64,000 nt of DNA from Gloeomargaritales cyanobacterium VI4D9 (GTDB lineage: Bacteria > Cyanobacteriota > Cyanobacteriia > Gloeomargaritales > Gloeomargaritaceae). The position numbers were made by a program, and so were the translations under genes. Each line of letters opens with the position of its first letter. Position 1 is the first letter of the stretch. This document shows, piece by piece, positions 46,362 to 56,000 of the stretch. The notes beneath the pieces were generated by a model. It worked only from the letters and a program-made list of their open reading frames with translations, was not told the DNA's origin and did not search any database. The DNA is taken from contig OV696605.1 of the NCBI GenBank assembly GCA_927797885.1, positions 62,001 to 126,000 on the forward strand, given 5' to 3'.

Positions 46362-46850
46362 CGACCAAAGTTGGTTTTACCTCTTAGAAGTCTCGACAAA
46401 ATAGTTGAGGGCGTTTGTGTTTTTATGTTGGTCAGTGCATGGATTCTCGCAACATACTACTGGCCAAGGGTGCCTGCTGAGATTCCGGTTCACTTCAATA
46501 TTTTCGGTGAAGCGGACGCTTATGGGCAGAAAAGTATGATTTTCCTATTGCCTATCGTCTGTACTGCTTTATATGTCCTGTTGACCATAGTCAATCAATT
46601 TCCACACGCCTTTAATTATCCTGTTCCAATTACTCAGGCGAATGTAGAGTACCAATATCGTTTGGCAACTCGAATGATTCGCATATTAAAGATGCTGTTG
46701 ATCGGTATTTTTGCAGTTGGTTTTGTCATAACGTCGCAAACAGCACTCGGAAGAAATGTTGTAGGGCTAAAGCTTGTCATTCTGATATTTATGGCGGGAA
46801 TTGTTGGCGTTTTATCTTATACTGTCTTCGCTTCACAACGCCGGAGATGA
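46353..46850 (+). CDS. DUF1648-domain membrane protein
   Basis: 165 residues starting at GTG 46353 with GGAGAAG upstream. Four hydrophobic segments. The motif VPAEIPVHFNIFGEADAYGQKS is the DUF1648 signature found in SdpI-like immunity and regulatory membrane proteins, but the partner SdpI domain is not obvious. The gene is AT-rich and lies in repeat debris, so it may be acquired. Function unknown. Confidence 0.8.
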   Translation: MVQRPKLVLPLRSLDKIVEGVCVFMLVSAWILATYYWPRVPAEIPVHFNIFGEADAYGQKSMIFLLPIVCTALYVLLTIVNQFPHAFNYPVPITQANVEYQYRLATRMIRILKMLLIGIFAVGFVITSQTALGRNVVGLKLVILIFMAGIVGVLSYTVFASQRRR

Positions 46851-47009
46851 AGTTGGCAATACCCTCACAAAACTTGCACCATTGCTGAATGGGTTGCTTG
46901 AGCGGATCAGTCATCAATTGTTTGGCTAACCTGCGGTTTGTGGGAAAAAGAGAGTCACCGGAGGAGAAAATCCGTAGAATTAAGATATTTGAGCGTTCCC
47001 CCAGTTCCT

Positions 47010-49643
47010 ATGCCCCTTAGCGGTGATGCCATCCGGCAGAAGTTCCTCAATTTTTATGCCCAGCGCCAGCATCAGGTGTTGCCCAGTGCGTCCTTGATCC
47101 CCAGCGACCCTACCGTACTGTTGACCATTGCCGGGATGTTGCCATTTAAGCCGGTGTTTTTGGGACAGCAACCCGCCCCTGCCCCCCGGGTCACTACGGC
47201 GCAACGGTGTTTACGCACCAACGATATTGACAATGTGGGACGCACCCGCCGCCACCACACCTTCTTTGAAATGTTGGGAAATTTCAGCTTTGGGGACTAT
47301 TTCAAAGCCGAAGCCATCGCCTGGGCGTGGGAATTGGTCACGCAGGGGTTTGGTCTGCCCCCAGAACATCTAGCGGTGAGTGTGTTTGAACAGGATACGG
47401 AAACCGTGACCCTGTGGCAGGAAGTGGTGGGGTTGCCGCCGGAGCGCATCCAAAAAATGGGTGCGGAGGATAATTTTTGGGCGGCGGGTCCGACGGGTCC
47501 CTGTGGTCCTTGCTCGGAAATTTATTACGATTTTGCCCCCCAACCGGGTGCGGTTGACCTCACGGATGAGGAACGGTTTGTGGAAATTTACAACCTGGTG
47601 TTCATGGAATTAAACCGGGATGCCAGTGGCAAAATCACCCCCCTGGCGCATAAAAACATTGATACGGGCATGGGGTTGGAACGGTTAGCCCGCATCCTGC
47701 AAAATGTGCCGAGCAATTATGAAACCGATTTGATTTTTCCCCTGATTGAACAGATGGCAGAATGGGTGCATATTGATTACCCAAAAGCCACTTTTGAACA
47801 GCAATTATCCCTGAAAATTATTGGGGATCACATCCGGGCAGTGGTGCATTTGATTGCCGATGGGGTGATTCCCAGCAATGTCCGGCGGGGTTACATTTTG
47901 CGGCGGTTGATCCGCAGGTTGGTGCGGCATGGGCGTTTGTTGGGATTGCGTCGTCCGTTTACAGCGGAATTAGCCGTCACTGCTATTAATTTAGCTGGCT
48001 CTGCCTATCCCCATATAGCCGGACGGGCAACGACCATTCAAAATGAATTGCACCGGGAAGAACAGCAATTTTTGAAAACCCTAGAAGTGGGGGAACAATT
48101 ACTTTTTGATGTCATGGCACAAAAACCGACGGGGATCAGTGGCAAAGTAGCATTTGATTTGGCGGCTACCTACGGCTTCCCGGTGGAATTGACCGCCGAA
48201 ATTGCCGCCGAACAGGGACTCACCGTGGATATGGCGGGTTACGAACAGGAAATGACCAAACACCGGGAATTGTCTCGGGAAGGGCAGGAAATGGTGGATG
48301 TCTTGGCGGCGAATCAATGGGTGGAATTAGCCGAGGAATTGGGGAAAACCGTATTTACAGGGTACTTAAACATTACCGGTACAACCACAGTACAAGGGAT
48401 TTTACAAGCTGGGGAGCGGGTCAGTCGGTGTGATGCCACGGCTGGCGATGTGTTGGTGATTTTGGCGGCTACCCCCTTCTATGCGGAATCCGGCGGTCAG
48501 GTCGCAGATACCGGCATCCTGGCAAGTCCCGACGGCACATTGCAATTCCGGGTGACGGATGTGCAAAAAAAAGCCGACCTGTGGGTGCATTACGGGCGGG
48601 TGGAACAGGGGGAATTAGTCGTCGGAATGTCGGTACAGGCGCAGGTGGATCGGTGGCGGCGGTATCGCACCCAAGCCCATCACACGGCTACCCATTTACT
48701 GCAAGCCGCATTACAAAAGCTGATTGACCCCCACATTGCCCAGGCGGGTTCTTTGGTAACGGCGGAACGGTTGCGGTTTGATTTCAATTGCTCTCGTCCC
48801 CTCACCCCGGCGGAATTGCACCAATTGGAATGGCAAATCAACGTTTGGATTGCGGAAGCCCATCCGGCGCAGGTGTTGACCCTGCCCTTGGCGGAGGCGA
48901 AGGCACGGGGGGCGATTGCCATGTTTGGGGAAAAGTACAGCGACCCGGTGCGGGTGATTGATATTCCCGGCGTTTCGATGGAACTGTGCGGCGGCACCCA
49001 TGTCACCAACACGGCGGCAATTGGCTTATTTAAGATCGTGGCGGAAACAGGCATTGCCAGTGGTATTCGTCGGATTGAAGCGGTGGCGGGTTTAGGGGTT
49101 TTAGACTATTTGAACCAGCGGGATACGGTGGTGAAAGAGTTAACCGATTTATTCAAAATTAAGCCAGAAGAAATTACTCAGAGGGTGCGGGAATGGCAAC
49201 AGGAATTGAAAGCCAAAACCAAACACATTGAGCAATTAAACACCCAATTAGCCCGTTATCAAGCCCTGCAATTGCTCAACCAAACGGAAACGATTAATGG
49301 CTATCAATTACTCGTCGGTCAGTTGGGGCAGGTGGAAGGAGAAGCCCTGAAAAATGCCGCCCAAGAATTATTGCAAAAATTGGGCAAAGGGGCGGTGGTG
49401 CTGGGGGCGGTTCCCGCTGAAGATAAGGTGACGTTGGTCGCCGCTTTTAGTCCCGAAGTCGTGCAGTTGGGGTTGCAAGCCGGACGGTTGGTGGGGGATT
49501 TGGCAAAACGCTGTGGCGGTGGGGGTGGTGGCCGACCCAATTTCGCCCAAGCTGGGGGCAAAGACCCGCAAGGACTCCCGCAAGCTCTGGAGCAAGCCCG
49601 GCGGGAATTGCGGCAAAAACTGGCCGATTTCCCCGATAACTAA
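47010..49643 (+). CDS. alaS: Alanyl-tRNA synthetase
   Basis: 877 residues from the ATG at 47010 (MPLSGDAIRQKFLNFYAQR); the ORF opens 24 codons earlier without family support. Charges tRNA-Ala. Class II catalytic motifs: RTRRHHTFFEMLGNFSFGDY and GPTGPCGPCSEIYYD. Editing-domain zinc ligands are HHTATH and CGGTHV. The C-terminal C-Ala domain with glycine loop GGGGGGRPNFAQAGG completes a full-length enzyme. Confidence 0.97.
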   Translation: MPLSGDAIRQKFLNFYAQRQHQVLPSASLIPSDPTVLLTIAGMLPFKPVFLGQQPAPAPRVTTAQRCLRTNDIDNVGRTRRHHTFFEMLGNFSFGDYFKAEAIAWAWELVTQGFGLPPEHLAVSVFEQDTETVTLWQEVVGLPPERIQKMGAEDNFWAAGPTGPCGPCSEIYYDFAPQPGAVDLTDEERFVEIYNLVFMELNRDASGKITPLAHKNIDTGMGLERLARILQNVPSNYETDLIFPLIEQMAEWVHIDYPKATFEQQLSLKIIGDHIRAVVHLIADGVIPSNVRRGYILRRLIRRLVRHGRLLGLRRPFTAELAVTAINLAGSAYPHIAGRATTIQNELHREEQQFLKTLEVGEQLLFDVMAQKPTGISGKVAFDLAATYGFPVELTAEIAAEQGLTVDMAGYEQEMTKHRELSREGQEMVDVLAANQWVELAEELGKTVFTGYLNITGTTTVQGILQAGERVSRCDATAGDVLVILAATPFYAESGGQVADTGILASPDGTLQFRVTDVQKKADLWVHYGRVEQGELVVGMSVQAQVDRWRRYRTQAHHTATHLLQAALQKLIDPHIAQAGSLVTAERLRFDFNCSRPLTPAELHQLEWQINVWIAEAHPAQVLTLPLAEAKARGAIAMFGEKYSDPVRVIDIPGVSMELCGGTHVTNTAAIGLFKIVAETGIASGIRRIEAVAGLGVLDYLNQRDTVVKELTDLFKIKPEEITQRVREWQQELKAKTKHIEQLNTQLARYQALQLLNQTETINGYQLLVGQLGQVEGEALKNAAQELLQKLGKGAVVLGAVPAEDKVTLVAAFSPEVVQLGLQAGRLVGDLAKRCGGGGGGRPNFAQAGGKDPQGLPQALEQARRELRQKLADFPDN

Positions 49644-49651
49644 ATACCGTC

Positions 49652-49752
49652 TATAGCAGTCCTAAATGAGAATAGAACAAGGGTCGCAGGGGCACCGCCC
49701 CCGTATTGGGTTCTGGGAAATTTTTGTTGGTTAATCAAATAGGATTGCTATA
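49652..49752. repeat. Repeat A copy, short variant
   Basis: TATAGCAGTCCTAAATGAGA to AATAGGATTGCTATA with the canonical core, 8 bp after the alaS stop. Confidence 0.88.
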
Positions 49753-49795
49753 TATTTGCAAAGGCGTAGAGGTGTCTTAGATAAAAGAAAATTAT

Positions 49796-49919
49796 GGGCA
49801 CCTCATATTAATTCATGACTATTGAGAATGACCCCTAGGTTATTGATAATTGCCAACGAGAGAATGGGGCTTCCGAGCCTGTCATATAAGTACAAAAAGT
49901 ACAAAAATCAATAAATATG
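49796..49919. repeat. Repeat B copy 3
   Basis: TGGGCACCTCATATTAATTC, ATTGAGAATGACCCCTAGG, TTATTGATAATTGCCAACGA, AATGGGGCTT and TAAGTACAAAAAGTACAAAA-ATCAATAAATAT. It contains a small internal duplication (AAGTACAAA). It lies in the leader region of the second giant exoprotein. Confidence 0.75.
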
Positions 49920-50022
49920 AGGTTCCCTTATGATTTCTTCCCCTTGCCCTATAGCCTACTGCAAGGTTCTACATTAAATATGGGTAAGTTATAACCACAA
50001 ACTCAACAATTCATCGGTTCCC

Positions 50023-53000
50023 ATGCACTCCATGCCTCAAGACTGGCGCATCCTGGTTTTGCCCTTCAAATTACTGCTGGCGGTGATTCTCTACCAGCCC
50101 TCCGTCCTTGCCCTACCCCAAGGCGGGGTGGTCACCCAGGGACAGGCGGTCATTCAGCAGGAAAGTGCCACAAAACTTAATATCAACCAGTCCTCCGACC
50201 GGGCAGTAATCAATTGGAATAGCTTTAGCATCGGTGCGCCGGAGTGGGTGAATTTCCAACAGCCCAGCAGTACCTCCGCTACGCTGAACCGGGTCACAGG
50301 CAATACCCCCTCTTCAATTGCTGGAAAATTAACCGCCAATGGACAAATCTTTTTGATTAACCCCAACGGCATCGCCTTTTTGCCCACTGCACAGGTGGAT
50401 GTGGCGGGTCTGGTCGCCAGTACATTGAATATCAAAGACAGCGATTTCATGCAGGGGATTCTGCGCTTTGAACAAATGCCAGGGAAACCGCCTGCCAGTG
50501 TGGTTAATGAAGGGTTGATCACCGTCAAAGAAGCAGGTTTTGCGGCTTTAGTGGCTCCGGCAGTACACAATAGCGGCGTGATTTCTGCCCGGTTGGGGAA
50601 AGTGGTTTTAGCATCAGGAACCACGGTCAGTTTAGATTTTTATGGGGATGGCTTATTAAGTGTAACGGTTGACCCCCAATTAGCAGGGCAAATTACGGAT
50701 ATTTATGGTAATAAATTAAGTTCACTCATTAACAATCAGGGCATTATTACTGCGCCGGGAGGCATTGTCACGTTAAGTGCGCAAGCCGCTGGTCAAATTG
50801 TGGACAGGGTGATTAACACCGGGGGAATTATTGAAGCAAAGTATGCGGAAAATCGGAATGGTGTCATTGTCTTATCCGGTGGTTCTAAAGGCACCATTGC
50901 AGTTAATGGTGTATTAGATGTGTCGGGTGAAAAGGGCGGTAAAATTCAAATCACTGGGGAGAATGTAGGGCTATTTGGGTCAGCAAAAGTAGATGCTTCT
51001 GGGGATAAAAGTGGTGGGTTGGTTTTCATCGGTGGGGATTATTTAGGGGGGCAAGCGGATAAGCAGAGAATTGACCCCAGTTTGAACGCCCAAAATACCT
51101 ATGTGAGTAGCGGCAGTGTGATTAATGCAGATGCCAAAGTCACAGGTAATGGTGGGGAAGTGATTGTTTGGGCGGATAATTTCACCCGTTTTGATGGGAC
51201 GATAACCGCTAGAGGGGATAATGGTGGTTTTGTTGAAACTTCGGGTAAAAACATATTAGAAATAGGTGACACTGCCCAAGTAGATACCACCGGACGAATT
51301 GGCGAAACTGGCACTTGGTTACTTGACCCATTAGACTTAACCATCAGCGGCACAGGGACAAATAATAATGTTACAGGCGTAAGTCCATTTCAACCAACTG
51401 GAACAGGGTCAATTTTAAGAGACACCACAATTAACACTGCTTTAGGTACAAATAATGTCGTGGTAAAAACCGTTGGTACAACTGGTACTGCTCGGGGAGA
51501 TATTACTTTTGCCAATAATGCCAATGTGAATTGGGCAACCAATAAAACCTTCACGGTGCAAGCCGCTGGGCAGATTGTGATGACCCCTGGATCAAAAGTT
51601 GAAAGCACGAATACTGGCACATTTAATGCGATTATTTTTCAAGCAAATACAGCTGGTACCACAACAGGAAACTTTAATGGTATTGAACTACAGAATAATA
51701 CACAACTCAGCACTAAAGGCGGCAGTATTCAACTTACAGGTGTAGGTGGTACAAGTTTAGGAAATACAGGCATTCTCATATCGGGAAGTAACACATCTAT
51801 TACCACCGCAGGGGCAGGCACAATCACTATTACTGGTACAGGCAAAGGAACATCTGGAAATAATGCTGGTATTGTCCAAGAATTGGGTGCTCAAGTAAGT
51901 ACGGTCAATGGGGCGATTAGTTACACTGGCACTGGTAGCAATGCAACCAATAACAACTATGGGATTTATTTGGATGGGACTAATACTTCAGTCACCACAA
52001 CGGGTACAGGAACCATCACGCTTACGGGCAAAGGACAAGGTACGGGAACTAATAATTACGGCATTTTGCAAAAAGACAGTGCCAAAGTCACAACAGCAAA
52101 CGGCATCATTACTTATAAAGGTACTGGTGCAAGTACAGCCGATGGGATTCGCATTGAATCGGGCAATAATATCATCGGTGGAAATAGTAATAAAAGTGTC
52201 GTCTTAACTTCACTGAACAATGGCATTACCTTGAATGATGTCAAAATCCAAACAAAAGAGAATATCATTATCACTTCTCCCGGAAATGTCATCCAAAATA
52301 ATAATGGTGGATTATTTGCTACTACTGCGGGGAAAGGTTTACAGCTTAATGGAGCGGGGAATTACACCCTTACCAATCCTAATAATGATATAGCCACTTT
52401 AGCGGCTAAAAATACCGGTAATATCAGCTATCGGGATGCCAATGGTTTTGTAGTCGGTACGGTAGGAACAGTAAACGGAATCAGCATTGGCACTAAGAAT
52501 ATCACCCTATCAGCAGAGGGAGCCGTTACCCAAACCCAAGCCATAATCGCTAATGGGTTAGAACTCACAGGAACAAATGCAACCTACACCTTAACTAATA
52601 CGGGAAATAATGTCACCACTCTTGCCGCTAATACCAATAACAATCTCAGTTTCACAGATAGTAATGCTTTAATTATCGGCACGGTTGGGGCAACCAATGG
52701 GATTAACGCCCCTGGCAAAAATGTGACGTTAAAGGTGAATGCTGGTACTGTTACCCAAACCCAAGCTATTATAGCAGGCGGTTTAGAATTAAAAGGTAAT
52801 GCGACTTACACACTCACTAATGTCAATAATGATGTTACTACCCTAGCCGCTAATGTGGACAATCCCCTTAGTTTCACTGATAAAAATACTTTAATAATTG
52901 GTACAGTCAATACTACCAACGGCATTACTACAATCAATGATTTAGTCACACTGCAAACTGGCGGTTTATTAACTATTAACAAAGCAATAGCCGTAGGAAC

Positions 53001-56000
53001 TGAAAAAGTTAGTATTAATAGTGTGGATGGTGTGATACAGGGAACGGCTGGCGTAATTACTGGAACTGGTTTGCGTTTACTCGGTACAGGTACTTTTAAT
53101 CTTAATAATACAAGTAATAACATCGCTCTTTTGGCGGCTGATGTAAATGGTTCCCTAACCTATGTAGATTCTAATGTCATGGCAATTGATACGGTTTTAG
53201 GAACAACTGGTGTAAAAACTAAGAATAACCCTATCAATATCAGCACCGTTAATGGCAATTTAACTGTAGTGAATACTGCCGCAGTTAATGATGTTGATGC
53301 TGGTAGTAGTACGGTAAATTTAACTGCTGGTGGCAATAACATTTTTACTAACAATGCTAACGCCAAAATTACTGGTACTGGTGGGGTTACGATTACCGCC
53401 AATAGCATGACCTTGAATGGAGGTAGTGTAATCAATAGCGGTACGAATATCACAACCTTACAACCCAACACCGCTGGGCGTTTAATTAATTTAGGCGGGG
53501 CAGATATCGCCGCTACCACATTAGGACTGACCTCAGCAGAATTAAATACCGTCACCGCTGGAACATTACGGGTGGGGAAAAATGATTCTGGTAATATCAC
53601 TGTTTCAACCGCTATCGCCCCTTCTGGCACAAATACTCTCTCTCTAATTACTGGTGGTGCTGTTTCACAAAATGCTGGTGCAACTATTACTGAAACCAAT
53701 TTAGCTATCAAATCTGGTAGCGCTATCACTCTTAATCAAAGCAATCAAATCACTAATTTTGCCGCCAATGCTACTACTGGTAATGTTACCTTAAATGACC
53801 TAGGTGGATTGAATATTGATACTGTTGATGGTGTGAACGGTATTAATGCTCCCAACTTTAATCTAACTACAACAGGAAACATCACTCAATCCGCTGGTGC
53901 TAATATCCTCACTTCTGGAATTACGACTCTTAATGCCGGGACAAATACTATCACTTTGACAAACTCTGGTAATAGCTTTACCAACTTAAATGTTTTGAAT
54001 GCGAGTAATGCCAGTTTAACCAATTCAGTTGGCTTCAATATCCAAGGCATCAATGCCACAGGTAATGTTAGTTTGAATGCGGGAGGTGCAGTTACCCAAA
54101 CAGGTCAGATTTTAGCAAATACATTGGATTTACAAGGCGCAGGTAGCTACACTTTGAATGATTCTGCTAACAATATCACCACCTTAACTGGTAATACTAC
54201 AGGAGCGATTTCCTACACTGATGCTAATGATTTCACTGTAGGCAATTTAACCACCAACAATTCTAATATCACCCTCAACGCTCCCAATATAAATACAATT
54301 TCTTTTGCAGGAAATGTTAATACAGGTAGTGGTAATTTAACCGTCACCAGTGGCACTATCAATCAAACTGCTGGTGGTATCACAGTTAATGGCACAGCTA
54401 ATTTTACGAGCACCAAAGCCAATACTGGCAATGTAACAGTAAATAACAACACAGCCACACAGTTAGGTGGTTCGATTATTGGTGGTGATTTCACGCTGAC
54501 GTCAACAGGAAATGTAACCCAGTCGGGTTCACTAAAAGTAGCTGGAACAACTACAATTACTGCTCCCAACGGTCTAAGCGGTTTAACTGATCCAAATAAT
54601 GTATTGCCTAATGCCTTTTCACCGACTACGGGTGATTTAATCATTACTGGAGTAGGAACAGTAAATTTGCCCGCAAACACCATCACGGGTAATTTAACCG
54701 TAACATCCTTGGCTTCTGGAACTGGATTTGCAGGTACTTTTGGTGGTAGTGCCATCACATTAGATAAAGCCAATAATTTTGGCGGTACGGTTAGTTTTAA
54801 TACCCAAACAGCGGGTTTAGTTTCCTTATCGGGCACGCCTAAAATCATTCAATCTGGTGTGCAAACAGTAGGGCAAACAAGTACATTTAATGCTATCGGC
54901 GGCACAATTGATCTGAATTTGAATAATCAATTAACTGGTGCGATTACTCTCAACACAGGTGCTACTGGCGGGAATATCAATTTGATAAATAACCAACCTA
55001 CGGTCATCGCTGGTGCTACAACTGGGGCTAATTTGGCAATTACCAGTAATGGTAATCTCACCCAAACTGGTGCTGTTAATGTGAGCGGTGGTACTACAAC
55101 CTTAAACGCTGGAGGCAATGATATTACTTTCAACAATGCTGGGAATGACTTCAATACCCTGTTGTTAACTGCCAAAAATGCCACTATCACTGATAGCAAT
55201 GCGTTAGTTCTGGGCACTTCTAATCTGACCAATAATTTAAGCATCACAACCACTGGGGATTTAACTCAAACCGGAGCGGTCACAGCTGGTGGAACCACGA
55301 CGATTAACACCAATGGCAATGATGTGACTTTGAATAACCCTGGGAATGACTTTAATACCCTATTGTTAACTGCCAAAAATGCCACTATCACTGATAGCAA
55401 TGCGCTAATTCTTGGTGCTTCTAACTTGACCAATAATTTAAGCATCACAACTACTGGGGATTTAACTCAAACCGGGGCGGTCACAGCTGGTGGAACCACG
55501 ACGATTAACACCAATGGCAATGATGTTACGCTAAATAACGCCGGGAATGACTTTAACAGCCTACTGTTAACTGCCAAAAATGCCACCATCACTGATAGCA
55601 ATGCGTTAGTTCTGGGCACTTCTAATCTGACCAATAATTTAAGCATCACAACCACTGGGGATTTAACTCAAACCGGAGCGGTCACAGCTGGTGGAACCAC
55701 GACGATTAACACCAATGGCAATGATGTGACTTTGAATAACCCTGGGAATGACTTTAATACCCTATTGTTAACCGCTAAAAATGCCACTATCACTGATAGC
55801 AATGCGCTAATTCTTGGTGCTTCTAACTTGACCAATAATTTAAGCATCACAACTACTGGGGATTTAACTCAAACCGGGGCGGTCACAGCTGGTGGAACCA
55901 CGACGATTAACACCAATGGCAATGATGTTACGCTAAATAACGCCGGGAATGACTTTAACAGCCTACTGTTAACTGCCAAAAATGCCACCATCACTGATAG

